A stretch of 64,000 nt of DNA from assembly GCA_010645155.1 (NCBI GenBank), contig CM021321.1, positions 1,631,753-1,695,752 of the forward strand, given 5' to 3'. The notes beneath the pieces are model-generated. The model did no database searches, was not told the DNA's origin, and worked only from the letters and a program-made list of their open reading frames with translations. Shown in pieces: positions 1-11,218 of this stretch; position 1 is the stretch's first letter; every line of letters begins with the position of its first letter. The stretch is from Tigriopus japonicus. Its lineage: Eukaryota; Arthropoda; Copepoda; Harpacticoida; Harpacticidae. The translations under genes and the position numbers were made by a program.

Positions 1-406
1 AATTTTGTCCCGACCTCTTTGTTTTCGTACTTCTTTTGTAAAGCAATCCTTCTGGCTCTTCTGACCTTCTTTTGGGATCATCAACCCGCTTTCCCGAATC
101 CTCCCAAGTTAAGCTCTGATTAATTTTACCAAGTTATGTAGCATCTTAAGTTTAAAACAATGCCCAATAGAAAATGAAGTGTGCATCTCTTATTTTCTCT
201 TAAAATCAACAAGCACTTCAGCTTTCTTTAAAAAAAACCTAAAAGCGAACTAACTTCATAAATTCTCACGTTCCTAGAAATAGATGGATGGGTTTGGTGA
301 CTGTGATGTCTACATAAATACGTCACATTCCTTCGTTCAAAATATCAGCTGAATTCAGAAGAACCGCGGAATCAAAATCAAAGAGAAATTCATAAAGTAA
401 ACCGCC
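1..406. other. Upstream region of HAUS1
   Basis: No coding region is visible in either strand. The stretch is AT-rich and leads directly into the HAUS1 start, so it presumably holds the promoter and 5' UTR. I see no clear TATA box or other site I would defend. Confidence 0.4.
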
Positions 407-1228
407 ATGAACTCGCAAAATGAGGCGATTCGGTCGTGGTTAACCACTATTTTCGACAAATCCGAGGACATTCCCCATTACGAGCTCAACCCTGAAAATT
501 TAGCCGTTTTGGCGGAGTTTGTATCTATTTGTCAAGAAAGAGAACGTTTGGAAAAGAACCGCCAGGATTTGCTTCGGCGACAAAAGGAGGAATACAAGGC
601 TGAAGCGGATAAATTGGAGAAAGTACTTGGTTTGGTAGATAGCCGAGGGTTAACGAGTCAAAGCCAAGTTTTATTAGATGTCTTAGCTCAGGTGGCAAGT
701 CTTTTAGATTGCGACGATCCAACTCTAAGTGAATTATCACTTCTTGTGCTCGAGTTAAAGGCTAAATTGAGCAAGATTCCCGTGCAAATGCACCACAAAC
801 AAACTAAAATGAAAGACCTTCAAGCTAAAACTGTGCGCGTCTTAAGGGATTTGAGTCAAAATCAAGTGAAATTGAGCACAATCGAAAAAGAAATGAAGAA
901 AAGCAAGCTGAACACTCAACAATCCGAAAAGAAAATGGATTTCTTGAAAGAAAAACAAGTGGAATACGCCAAAACTGTGGCCAAATGTGAATCGGTTCTT
1001 CAGAAGAATGGATATCAATCGGAATTGGAACACGAGACTCTCATGGTTATGAAAGAGCAATTGGATGAGTTACAAAACACGTTGAAACCTCTCAAGACCA
1101 AACTGGAAAGCTATCAAGCATTGCCTCCTAATGTGGAATTGGCCAAGGCCAAAGTGGCCGAGGCTCAAGCCCAATTATCGGATCTAACCCATCAACTTAC
1201 AAGTGAAATCTCCACCTTGCACATATGA
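407..1228 (+). CDS. HAUS1: HAUS augmin-like complex subunit 1
   Basis: Single-exon gene of 273 residues, close to the usual length of about 278. Augmin binds spindle microtubules and recruits gamma-tubulin for branching nucleation in mitosis. The N-terminus has the family pattern of a short helical head (IRSWLTTIF, then PHYELNP) followed by long coiled coils from about residue 40 to the end. The C-terminal LPPNVELAKAKVAEAQAQL stretch closely resembles the tail of vertebrate HAUS1/CCDC5. The start sits in a good context (accgccATGa). The stop codon is 24 bases from the stop of the convergent phospholipase gene, so the two 3' UTRs must overlap. Identification rests on remembered family similarity and is strong. 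Confidence 0.88.
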   Translation: MNSQNEAIRSWLTTIFDKSEDIPHYELNPENLAVLAEFVSICQERERLEKNRQDLLRRQKEEYKAEADKLEKVLGLVDSRGLTSQSQVLLDVLAQVASLLDCDDPTLSELSLLVLELKAKLSKIPVQMHHKQTKMKDLQAKTVRVLRDLSQNQVKLSTIEKEMKKSKLNTQQSEKKMDFLKEKQVEYAKTVAKCESVLQKNGYQSELEHETLMVMKEQLDELQNTLKPLKTKLESYQALPPNVELAKAKVAEAQAQLSDLTHQLTSEISTLHI

Positions 1229-1252
1229 ATTGAAATAGACGGATATATATTT

Positions 1253-1861
1253 TTAAAGCTCTTGTCGGTTATATTCTCTATCGGAAGCACTTGCTTTAAC
1301 GCATTGACAAGCATTGGTTTGCGCATCTTTATACATTTGACAACCCACGCCAATCACAGCAAGATAGGCCAGTTTGGCCTTCAATTTGCAAGTCTTCTCG
1401 TCCAAAAAAGCATACTTCTTCATTTGACACACTTTGTAGAGACATTTCTTGAACGTTAAATCGCACATGTCTTTATCTTCATTACATGTGTCGTAACATT
1501 CGTCATGAGAATTGCAACATTTGGTGAAGTCCTTTTCCAATTTGATCCAAGAGTCTTCAGAATCATCGAAAAACATGTCAATGGCTCCACATCCATTGGA
1601 TGTTTGAACATGTCCTGGTTTGGGAATAGGGATTTTTCCCCGAGGGCATTCATAGGGACATTCTTCGGCAATGGCAGAATCGATTATTTCTTCAATTTTT
1701 TGCACAGTTTTCAGACCTTTGGTGAGGTATGGAGCCATATCCTCGAGATATTCTTTAGCCTTGCCCAACGTTTCTTGCAGATCTTGGATGAATGCCTTGG
1801 AAGACGGAGGGTTTGATAAAACCACGAGTACAATCACCGCCCACATTGACTTTGGCTTCAT
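1253..1861 (-). CDS. Secreted phospholipase A2, group XII-like
   Basis: Intronless, 202 residues. A hydrophobic signal peptide covers about residues 1-23 (ending SSKA). The catalytic helix reads CCNSHDECYDTC, with the His-Asp pair of secreted phospholipase A2, which hydrolyses the sn-2 ester of phospholipids. The protein is cysteine-rich and carries the NGCGAID segment typical of the group XII branch, whose calcium loop differs from the classical groups. Length fits group XII (about 190 residues). The long helical pro-region between the signal and the first Cys is also group XII-like. This is an endogenous animal enzyme family and nothing here suggests a venom product. It is convergent with HAUS1. 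Confidence 0.87.
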   Translation of the reverse strand: MKPKSMWAVIVLVVLSNPPSSKAFIQDLQETLGKAKEYLEDMAPYLTKGLKTVQKIEEIIDSAIAEECPYECPRGKIPIPKPGHVQTSNGCGAIDMFFDDSEDSWIKLEKDFTKCCNSHDECYDTCNEDKDMCDLTFKKCLYKVCQMKKYAFLDEKTCKLKAKLAYLAVIGVGCQMYKDAQTNACQCVKASASDREYNRQEL

Positions 1862-2895
1862 TGTGCTAAACTGTCACAATTGTTCCTCTTAAAACTTCAC
1901 TGATTTGCTTGTACCAACATACTGATTGCTCATTTCATCATCCAACTAAGTACTAATGATGATTCAGCTTTGCTTGATTTCAAATAATTATTAGTTAGAA
2001 TAGAACGGAAGCAAGTCAAATATTCTTCTTTTTAACACTACGTTATCTTGATGGTAATGTTATTTGAACCAACTAAATTGGTCAGTGTTTTTGGTTTGAC
2101 TTTTGTAGGTTGCGTGATATTTTTTACAATGAGTTGTTCAAAACATGTTGAACACATATTAATTTGAAAATTGAAAATCTATGATGAAACGGCGTTGAAT
2201 GCAATATGTTTTCTTTTCGTAGTTTATAACAAAGGATTTTATAAATTAGATTCAATGCTATTTTCATGAATCTCCAAACCTCGCTTTGTTTCAACTTTCA
2301 AGGCCAAAACAAAAGCTCTTGTCCAGGGTGACGAAAATCTCGAACTTACTTGACTCAATTTGTTTTGTCAAAGGGTGAATTCGACAGTCGTTGTTTTATA
2401 GCCTTATTTTTCATTGAAATTTAATAGAATTTCAATACGTTTTACTTGTTCCATCAATTTTTCTGGAGCGCATTTCGAAATAATTGGAGACTGATCAACT
2501 TTAGAACCGTTGACAACTTTACGGAAAAACTCTTGTCGTGTCGCAACTTGATTGAACATTATTTATCGTCAGTTCGAATTGGAATCCCGGTGGAAGTTCG
2601 AAGCTAGTTACTTCTTCCAAATAACACCAAAACAAACTTTCTTTTGTTCAAAATATATTTCTCGTGTTATTTACCCGGTCGCAACCATTAAAAGGTATAT
2701 TCAATATTTTTATGAATTGAGAACGACCAAAAACCAATATTCAGGACATTTCAAAACTAATTTTCCAGAATTGACAAAGCTGAAAATTTCCATTCTCGTC
2801 TCCCTGAAGTTTCTCTCTGATTGCAACAACCTATTACCAACCACGTGGCCATTGTTCTGTTGGGCTCAAAGTCGCACTTTCAAGAATAAGACGAA
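1862..2895. other. Intergenic region, no gene seen
   Basis: About 1 kb between the start of the phospholipase gene and the start of maelstrom, which are divergent. AT-rich. An open frame at 2552-3007 overlaps the maelstrom start in another frame and has no recognisable content. The region should contain both promoters. Confidence 0.4.
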
Positions 2896-5173
2896 ATGCC
2901 ACCCAAAAAGAAGCAGATCTACAACGACTTCTTCTTTTTCATGCAAGACCAGAAGGCCATTTTGCGACAGGAAGGTCGAACTTGGAAGGATATGTCAGAA
3001 CTCGTAGCCCTCTGCAGCCCAAAATGGAAATTGGTTTCCGAGGCTGAAAGAGCAATGTAAGTTTACAAAGTCATGATGTGGAGTACTTTATATCAAACCC
3101 CTCTTTTTACGGTGTAACATAGGTATAAGAACAAGGCCAAGGCCGCTAAACAGAAGAAAACCGTGGAATCGGGCGAGATTTTCGATTCCACCGGTCGAAG
3201 TCTCGTGGAAATTGAAAGGGAAAAGCGAATTGCAATGGAAAAGCGAAATCATATGCTACAATACATCCATTCTCTGGTGAACCATTGTGTCCAAGATGGG
3301 ACTATCGGGCAACAAACTTTTTTTTTCATCCACATGAACATGATTTGTGAAGTAGGTCTATCTTTCAGCTTTTGATTGGGGCCTCTTAATTCATGGTTTG
3401 TCTTTGAACAGATTGACAATGTTCGGTTCCTTCCTGGTGAAGTAGCTTTGTGCGAGTTTTCTATCGAAAACGGGGTCACGCGTATCTTTGAGTCATTTGT
3501 TAAACCTTGGGACATTCCACTTGGATATGGGTACACTATTCGAAAAATTGCCGAGACCACTCACCGGATTGATTTGGACTCTGCTCCGATGACTCAGCCT
3601 TTGGCCTCTGATTATGATCGGATTTTCAAGGCCATGTCGGATTTTCTGTGCGGAAACGAAAATTTTGACAATCTTCCTCCGATCTACACATTGACTGTAA
3701 GGACCTTTCTTAATGTTGGAAGACCAAATTCAAAGTCGTTTTCGAATATAGGACCAAGTACCTAAAGTTGAGGGGGCTTTGTTGGAGTGGCAAAATCAGA
3801 CCTCGATTCGCAAGCGAATCCGTTGGGAAATCTTCAACGTCGACGAGTTGTATTTTTCTCTAAGTGAAGCCTTGCCTTTGCCCGATGCCAAGCTTCATCA
3901 TTCCACCCTAGCCAAGGACAGATTGGAACATGATTGCTACATGTTTTCTCAAGGTATGAGCCCAGTGAAAATGATTCCGGTTTTGATAAAATTGATGACA
4001 AATTTTTGATGGTGTCTCTTCCTATTGTTTCAGAAATGGCCTGTCCGTTTCACCTGGAAGTGGATTGCAATCACCATTGCTCTCAATTCACTGTTCAAAA
4101 ATGGGCCTTCATTATTGCCGAACATTGCTGCGATTATTTCAATGTTCCGCTCAAACCCGGTTCGCACAAGCCCTTGGATTGTGCTCAAGGTTATGAAATT
4201 TCCAAAGTAAGACACTCATGTTAATATCATTTCTTCCTTGAAATTCAGCCTTATCATGCGTTTCGTTGAATTTCAGTATTCAAGACCCTATTTGTATCCC
4301 CTGCTTCGCAACGGGGAAGCTTCTTACGATCCTATTCAATATGATGTGCCAGATGGCCGTGCTTCAAATGTCAAGAAAACCCGTTCAACACCTTCGGGTG
4401 TTCACTATTTCCCAAATGACTACAAAAAGCTTGAAGTCAAGCCCACGTTTCCCGGCCAAACAAAGGAGAAGGTGAGAATAGGATATTATACGGTCCTTTA
4501 ACAAACAGCTGACTGGGAGGTCACAGTACATAAGACTGGGAGGTCACCGTACAAATACAGCTCCCAAAATAGAACCCTGACACAAAAAATTGGTCCATTT
4601 TCGAACTTCCCAATAGATATTGGACACGTGAAATCAAAACTTTTGTGTCACCAAGCTCAAAGGTTGCACGTGTTTTCTATCTTAGTGGTTCCGCTAAAAG
4701 GACTCTATAACTGAAGATTGAAAGGCTCCTTTTGCGAAAAAGAGAAAAAGTTACGTTTTTACCTTCACATCCAGTGTTGCTCCGAACTCAAAACCTGAAA
4801 GGAATATTCGTTCAAAAACTCGCAAATCTCAAAATTGTTGTTCTACATGAGACGAATGTTTTTGAACGCCTCATTTTCATTTGATCTTCAGGTTCAGATG
4901 CCAATCCTTGAAGATGACTACGACACCGACCTAAGTTCAATTGTGTCCGACGATTTTCCTGCTCTTAATATTACTCCAAAACAAACTCCAATTCATGGCA
5001 ACGAGCAATTATCGCGTGGATGGCACGAATTTTCCAACTCTCCTTCCAATGGACACAATCCTCCCGATTGTGAGAATCAAGAAGACTTTCCTGCTTTGGG
5101 TAGTGGTCGTCGAGTAATGGGCGGACAACGCGGTCGTGGATTTGCAGGCCGAGGTCGTCGAGGTCGTTATTAA
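2896..5173 (+). CDS. mael: Protein maelstrom homolog (7 exons)
   Basis: Predicted exons are 2896-3056, 3123-3351, 3412-3696, 3752-3953, 4034-4206, 4277-4471 and 4892-5173. All junctions are GT-AG and the frame is kept throughout, giving 508 residues. Maelstrom acts in the piRNA pathway that silences transposons in the germline. The N-terminus (MPPKKKQIYNDFFFFMQDQ) is an HMG-box-like domain to about residue 75. The MAEL domain, an RNase H-like fold with an E-C-H-C signature, follows from about residue 110. Its Glu lies in FLPGEVALCEF and its Cys, His and Cys in ACPFHLEVDCNHHCS. The C-terminus ends in an RG-rich tail (RGRGFAGRGRRGRY), longer than in vertebrate homologs and a plausible substrate for arginine methylation. 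The last intron carries a small inverted-repeat transposon at 4487-4709. Exon ends are inferred from splice consensus and frame. Confidence 0.88.
4487..4709 (+). mobile_element. Non-autonomous inverted-repeat element, family A, copy 1
   Basis: About 220 bp inside maelstrom intron 6. The 5' end reads TATACGGTCCTTTAAC and the 3' end, read on the other strand, TTATAGAGTCCTTTTAG, so the termini are imperfect inverted repeats. The interior holds two copies of GACTGGGAGGTCAC. Two further copies lie at 19654-19881 (same strand) and 29002-29223 (opposite strand). No coding capacity. Confidence 0.75.
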
Positions 5174-5777
5174 GTTCAACGGTTTAACGACAGAATCACA
5201 ATCCAAAATACATTTAAGAAAACGCGAAAAGGTATCTGTTTTGGGCATTTTTATTAACATTTTAGCAACAATGATCGTTGTTGAATCAATCGGAATTCAG
5301 CATCGGATGTGCTCAAACTTTTCTTGTTCATCATTAACTTTGGGCTTCGTTAGATACACACTCGCCCGCAGGGGGATTTGAAGGTCGGTTCAAGATTATG
5401 TTGTTCGTTCGACACTTCAACTTATTTGTCGTCAACCAGACGAGGACGATTCTGGTGCGGTTTTCTTCACGAGTTTCGATAAGGTAGATGTGTATTAAAG
5501 TCGGGTCCTACTCGGCAGTCAAAATGGAGGCCCATCATGAGAGGACGCGAATGAAAAAGATAGAGAGAGATTGAGAAAGGAGGGGAGGGGCCAGAAGGGG
5601 GAAATGCGCGTTTAATGTCTAATCAAAAGAAAAATTGTGAGGACCGGGGAGGGACAGGGGCATTTTCTTTATTTTATTCTTCAGCAATTACAACCCTAGC
5701 CACGAACTTTGTCTGTGTCTGACCACCGTTTGTTCTTTCCTTATGTGTTTGTTGTTGTTCATTGGGTTGGCGGGTGA
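5174..5777. other. Convergent 3' region of mael and CK2 beta
   Basis: The two genes end tail to tail about 600 bp apart. The stretch is presumed 3' UTR of both, with purine-rich tracts around 5550-5600. No gene seen. Confidence 0.45.
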
Positions 5778-7328
5778 CTAGCGCTTTCCGTTGTTGTAGC
5801 TCATGGTGCGCATAGGTGCCTTGAAATTGGCCGCTGCCTGCTGTTGAATCTGATAGGCCAGTGGGTGGATCTTGAACCCGTAAAGACGGGGTACGAACTG
5901 GTTGGCGGGGCGTTTGGGTCGGTACTCCGGGTGCACCATGAACAACATATGCGGAAAACCCGTTCCAAAGTAAGCGCCATCTGTGTGATGGTGTCGAGAC
6001 GATTTGGGAGTGTACACATCCATGCACTTGGGGCAATACAGCTTGACCATGGCCTCCCCGGGGACGTCCGAAAGCCCGATGGGCAACATGGGCTGGTTCT
6101 CACAATAGACGCGTGGACAATGGCCGAAATCACCGGCTTGATACTTTTCAATCATCTGGGCGATCCCCCGATTGGTTAGGATGTAGCGGGCATGAATGAG
6201 GCCGTACAGCATCTCTGCCGCTTGCTCGATCAAATCGGACTGATTGGGATTGTCTTCGAGCTCATCATCCGGCTCCAAGTCCAGGATCATGTCCAAAGCT
6301 TGCCTATATTGGGGTACCTGAAAGAATACATATGAACGATTTTAAAATCTAGAAAATCCTTAATGAACGCCAAGATTTCATGGTAATCAAGAACAAAGAC
6401 TGGCAGCAAAATTGATAAACGCGGGATCTGGGGTTCGATTCCTGGTCTCGCCTTCAGATCTTCTATTTCACTGAATGAAGCTTTACAAACCAAGACTGGG
6501 CAAGTTGAAAAAAACTCTTCTAGAAATTCACAATTTTAGTAGCGAGAGAACGGGTCCGTCATATAAAGAGGCAGTGGCTGCTCAAGTTAACCAATAAAAT
6601 GCGACTTGTTATTTGATGATCTAATAACAAGGATTGGTGTTTTATCAAAGGGTAGTATCAAAGGAGCTAAAAATATATTTCGGTCATTTGTTTTATTATT
6701 TTGGTTTTTACTAGTGTCGTTTAATACTCTATAATAATAAAATCTCTTTTTCCTCGTTTAGGATTTTTCATTAAAAGAAAAGTTTGGTATTGCGATGATG
6801 ATTGGCCTCATAGTGGCAGCAAAGCATCGTTGCATCTCGAGTTTACTTTAAAATCAAGTGTTTGCAAAACATGACTGCATTAACTGAACTGAAAAGAGCC
6901 CTTTTCGTGTTCGAAGAATACGATAAAATCCGTTAACATTCATCGTTTGAAACAATCGCCACTAACACACAATTCGAAGTTGAATCATTCTATGATAACA
7001 GATTCGCTATATAAAAAAGTTGATTAACGTATTTCTTCAACTTTACACCTAAATCGAAGTCAGGTTCGTACCTATCGGCTTGAATTGTAATCAAATAGGT
7101 AGGCAAAATGTAAATAAGTCGTAACCTACGATTGTTTAAGGTCCAAATCTGGATCACCATCGGATCCCACCCCTTTTACATCCCCTCCCGTGTCTTACGA
7201 ACCTGTTCATTGAGTCCTGTCAGATTGAATTTGTCCTGAATGTAATCTTCGTCGACTTCGCAAAAGAATTCGTTGCCTCGGAGGCCGCAAAACCAAGAGA
7301 TCCACGATACCTCTTCCGAACTACTCAT
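5778..7328 (-). CDS. CSNK2B: Casein kinase II regulatory subunit beta
   Basis: Two exons on the minus strand: 7203-7328 (42 codons) and 5778-6317 (179 codons plus stop), joined by an 885-bp GT-AG intron, giving 221 residues (vertebrate 215). CK2 beta dimerises and docks two catalytic alpha subunits in a tetrameric Ser/Thr kinase. The N-terminus [18 protein letters not shown] carries the autophosphorylation Ser cluster. The acidic loop [12 protein letters not shown] and the zinc ribbon (CPRVYC and CPKCMDVY) are intact. The C-terminus after QIQQQAA is slightly longer than in vertebrates. The family is nearly invariant in animals, so the call is firm. The intron at 6318-7202 shows no other feature I can support. 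Confidence 0.96.
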
Positions 7329-8280
7329 GATGATTGGTGACCAATGGACCTACGGACCAAAGGAGGAGGGATCAACCCGTCAAATAAGGGTCTAAGGGAG
7401 AGGGGGGAGAATGAGAAAGAGATGGACCTGTCTTAGACAGACTCCACTTTCTTCTTTCTGGTTGGTCGATGGACGCGATCGCAATGGACCCAAAAGCGGG
7501 CGGAGACTCCTGCTCTGCGGGTACGATCGACCTAGAAGGGAAAATCAAGGTTCGAAGCACACCATAACACACTATGCGAACGGATTGAAGGCCTTACCAA
7601 CGCAGAAATCCGGGATGAAGTCCCCCTTTGTATTTGGCGAACGGGAATCAGAGAGAACGAACGAGGCTCAATCTTTCTCGCCTTCGTTGCTGCCTTGCTT
7701 GCTTGCTTTGCTCTGGTCCTCGTGAAGAAAGGTGACCAAGTTTTAGATTAGGGAATATATTTGGAACTGAAAGGAGTTGGTTTAAATGCGGGTTCAATGG
7801 TTATATATAGAGTTATAGGGTTACAAACGAATATAAATATCTTGTTGGAGAGTAAGAGAAGGAGTAATGTTATGATTGAAACAATATTAAAGGGTTGAAG
7901 ATTACTTGAAGCGAAAAGTCGCAGGTCACTTTGGTAATCAGGCAATCTGTGGATCTCCTGCCTAAACAGCCGGATTTGGCCTCTGATTTTTCCAACTTCA
8001 GGCAGATCGAGTAGGGCTAGTGTTGGAGAGCAAGGTGGTAGGTTTGCTCTGACGAGTCGGGCTAAAGGGTGCTCATTTGATGGGGTTTAAGTGTGGAACT
8101 AGCTACCTTTGTAGGTTTAAATAATTGTGTTTAAATATGACAACAAAATGATATCAGAACTGAATTCAAAATTAAGCGTTAAATAAGCTCGGGGAAAAGA
8201 CCCAAAACAACAAGAGGCGTTTCAAATTTTGGTTTCAATTGGTTAGTCAAACTGACAAATGAATATTTTTTTTTCAAAGC
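7329..8280. other. Upstream region of CK2 beta, no gene seen
   Basis: Open frames here (for example 7411-7725) are short, lack recognisable domains and lie just upstream of a conserved gene start, so I treat them as chance. The first few hundred bases presumably hold the CK2 beta promoter. Confidence 0.4.
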
Positions 8281-8392
8281 AAAAAGCACTGAATTTTGGA
8301 GTGGGAGGCTAACGATGAGAATTTTGATTTCCATAAGGATTAATTCAATTGCGTTCTTCTGCAAAAGAGACCAGGGGCCTATGTTACGAAAG
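8281..8392 (+). mobile_element. Partial copy of long-inverted-repeat element, family B
   Basis: Begins with CAAAAAGCACTG and continues through GGAGTGGGAGGCTA and GCGTTCTTCTGCAA, matching the left arm of the better preserved element at 17916-18364. It then joins a segment (ACCAGGGGCCTATGTTACGA) that recurs in reverse orientation at 11231-11252. Only one arm is present. Confidence 0.6.
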
Positions 8393-9198
8393 ATCGAGGT
8401 CCGACTGGACACTCGTAAATTCTGTGACAAAACATTGACTAAAAGAATAGGGATGCCGTTATTTTTTACATAATTTCAAGTACTCCATACTTACCTTTAA
8501 TCATTTTCTGCAATAATTAGCCTTATCGGTTGCAAATATAAGGCTGATTTATAAATTTTAGAGAAAATCTACTTAATGCGGCCTTTAATGATTTTCAAGA
8601 CTTTTCAAGACTTGACTGCCAAACTTAACCTCCGCACAATTTTTGCGGATTCAGAGAAATTACGAGTGTCCGACTCGCCAAAAATGTACGGGTCAAGGAG
8701 GTGCGTTATTTTGGTGTCCGACTGGACATATTAGTAGCAGGCAGTCGCAAGTCATCAAGATGCAGGCACGTACATTTGCGGCCTTAAGTTTTCTGATGAT
8801 GATGGACATGCGCGAGTTATGTCTCGGATGATCGCTTGTCAGGGGTGCCAAAATCATGATTTGTTAAGAGAAAGAGGGAATCGAAGCAAAAAGCTAGACA
8901 TTTGATGGTAAGTGGCAGTCCTGACGTTTCTTGAACACTAGCTGAATGTGAATCTCCCGCTTAGAACTAGAAGTCAATGATTTACGACAAAACATTGATA
9001 TTTTTAACATAAATTAGATGAAATTTAAGTGTATTGAATAGCGGCCCAAAATGTCTAACTAAGTATACTTTAAGTAGCATTTATGATGCAAGGCGTCTCC
9101 CTATTCTACCTCGTGCCAAAATTTTTGCAGACTTTGTGTTGGCTCTTATAAAAATTTTATACCGTAGCTGAACACAATCCAGTCTATAAATACTATTT
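8393..9198. other. Non-coding, no gene seen
   Basis: AT-rich stretch with two short GTGTCCGACT-type motifs near 8668 and 8714 that echo the edge of the family B fragment at 8393-8420. Nothing else recognisable. Confidence 0.35.
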
Positions 9199-9350
9199 AT
9201 GCACCTGCAAAGGAAGGGAGTAATGGCCGAAATCCGGCGGAGGGAGTTTCATTTTATTGGCGACCCGAGGGCGTCAGCCCGAGGGGCGTCAATTAAAATG
9301 AAACGAGTGATGTCGGATCTTGACCATTCCTCCCTTCATTTGTGGGTGCA
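9199..9350. repeat. 152-bp near-palindrome
   Basis: The left half starts ATGCACCTGCAAAGGAAGGG and the right half, read on the other strand, ATGCACCCACAAATGAAGGG. The arms match through GAGTTTCATTTTA and ATGGCC/ATGGTC positions up to a GC-rich centre (CCCGAGGGCGTCAGCCCGAG). A single hairpin could form from about 70-bp arms. It is most likely a palindromic miniature transposon. No clear target-site duplication was found. Confidence 0.7.
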
Positions 9351-9445
9351 TATGGTATTTTGTTGACCAACTTATCCTTTTTGGGACTTCCGTTACAATT
9401 TTTCAACCCTGAAAATCAGTTCAACCACGGACATTGGTACTATCT

Positions 9446-10132
9446 AAAGGCTTTATATACAAAGAATCGCAAAGGTCTGGAATCGAAGGTCTTCTCTGAT
9501 TAGAGGGTTCCTCGGGACCCGAGTTCTGATTGGTCAAGCTACCCCTTGCGCCAACGTGACTAGATGCAGCTTGTCTTGGAAGCTTTCAGGCCCCAAAAAA
9601 TCACCAATTCGTGGCTTCTGAATCAAGATTAATATTTTGAATGTTTTACGCGACTAAAAAAGAGAGGCCCCAACAAATTTACGAAGTTTTTTAGATATGA
9701 GATTGTATGAAAAAGTGGAAAGAGTCAACCTCTTTCTTTTTTTGGACACCCTGATGATCTCTATTCCACATGAGATTGGGAGGGCAAGGAGAAGACAGGG
9801 GATCTCAGTTGCTGAACAAAGGGTGGCACTTTCCATGCCATTTCCAACTTGGTGTTTCAGGACTTTCCTTGAGGAAAAGAAAAAAATGCTACAGAATGTT
9901 GAAATTCCTTTATGTGGTAACATTCCAATTTGTAACTGCAATATGTATCTATTGGATTGAAAGCCATTTCATCGCAATTTTCTTGGGACAAAAGCTTTCA
10001 AGACATGCCGCATCTAGTCACGCTGCCACAAGGTGTTGATTGACCAATCAGAACTTGGGTCCCGAGGAACCCTCTAATCAGAGAAGACCTTCGATTCTAG
10101 ACCTTTGCCCTTCTTTGTATATAAAGCCTTTA
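9446..10132. mobile_element. Non-autonomous hAT-like element with ~150-bp inverted ends
   Basis: 687 bp. Both ends read TAAAGGCTTTATATACAAAG on their own strand and the inverted arms match over roughly 150 bp, for example GGGTTCCTCGGGACCC in both. The element is flanked by an exact 8-bp direct repeat GTACTATC at 9438-9445 and 10133-10140. An 8-bp duplication and a TAAAG start fit the hAT terminal rule YARNG. The interior shows no transposase; the 87-residue open frame inside has no recognisable domain. Confidence 0.85.
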
Positions 10133-10168
10133 GTACTATCCAACTAGCATGCTTTGCTTACTCAATAC

Positions 10169-10888
10169 TAGTGATGTGACTTGGGCAAGTAATGAGTCAT
10201 CACAAACACCCAAGAACAAGTTGTTGACAAGCATTACTTGGGCAATACACCCAATACACTTGGCAAGCTCAAGGAACATTGGAAGATGCAGTTGCCGGCA
10301 GTTGCTCTTAAAAGAGTTAAGATGCTTGCAGTGTGACTTAGAAGAAAAGAATGCCAAGTTGCATTTTCAATGATCTTTTGACCTTGATAATTCAGCAATA
10401 AACAGTGGAAGTGAAACAAAAAATATTTTGATTTGGATAGCATTTGCAAAACCATGTTTTTTCTTTAGTTTCCGTTCTAAGCCACACATGAATACACTTT
10501 TCAGGTCAATCAAGAATGACATTTAACAGTCACACTTGGGAACAAGCTCGGTCACTCAGAGTTGCTAGAAAAAAATATAAGATGCCAAATCTTTTTTTTT
10601 TTTTTGAAATATTCTCAAAAGCTTTTGCATTTCTCGATGCAAAAGCTTTGAATTGTGTATTTTCATCTAAAAATCCATCCTAACAAGGGCCTGGGCCCTG
10701 TTTAGCTGAAACTTTCTGGTTAATTGAAATTCTGATGCCGAAGGTTTAATCTTCATTCCTAGCAAATTTGGCAAACCTGTAAGGTGGGAAAAATACTTGT
10801 ACAGGCACCCAAGTAGACCCAAGTTTCGGCAAGTCCAAGGTACTGTACCGGACCGCTTGCCCAAGCTCCTGTTTGCCTCCCATCACTA
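10169..10888. mobile_element. Non-autonomous hAT-like element, TAGTGATG ends
   Basis: 720 bp. The left end is TAGTGATGTGACTTGGG and the right end, read on the other strand, TAGTGATGGGAGGC. The flanks are the exact 8-bp direct repeat CTCAATAC at 10161-10168 and 10889-10896. CTTGGGCAAG occurs near both ends. The interior contains the 13-bp hairpin at 10618-10649. No transposase. It starts only 36 bp after the previous element ends. The same TAGTGATGG terminus recurs at 18596 and 29280. Confidence 0.75.
10618..10649. repeat. Perfect hairpin inside hAT-like element
   Basis: Stem AAAGCTTTTGCAT and its exact complement ATGCAAAAGCTTT are separated by the 6-base loop TTCTCG. No coding or terminator role is evident; it is probably internal structure of the surrounding element. 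Confidence 0.7.
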
Positions 10889-10896
10889 CTCAATAC

Positions 10897-11218
10897 CGGT
10901 ATTAGGAGCAAGCTCCGTTCACCTCAAGTACATCAGTTGGTGTGTTGGCTACTCAGTGCCATGGTATAAAAGCCTACCACGACTTCTTCAATGAATCATT
11001 TCCCGTCAATGAGACGGGGGCCTCAGACGTGCAAGTAATTGTGCGTCTGAGATGTATTTGTAAAGGCATGATGCATTCATAGGGCAATAAAGTGATTGGT
11101 AGGGTAATAAAGTAAGTTGTAGGTGAATAATATTTTGGACCTGACCTCTTTGGGCTTGGAGGAAGTCTCATAAAAGGAGAAGGCGGTCAATAAAAGAATA
11201 GTCTATGGTCTCGCACAA
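10897..11218. other. Non-coding, no gene seen
   Basis: A short stretch between the hAT-like element and the family B fragment. It contains repeated AATAAAGT words near 11090-11115 but no gene or defined element. Confidence 0.3.

Noticed and set aside
2552..3007. 151-codon open frame upstream of maelstrom
   Set aside because: Overlaps maelstrom exon 1 in a different frame and has no recognisable sequence.
6421..6452. T-arm-like word GGGGTTCGATTCC suggesting a tRNA
   Set aside because: No matching acceptor 5' strand, D-arm or anticodon stem upstream; at most a decayed tRNA-derived SINE promoter box.
7411..7725. 104-codon frame upstream of CK2 beta
   Set aside because: Low-complexity, no domain, located in the presumed promoter of a conserved gene.
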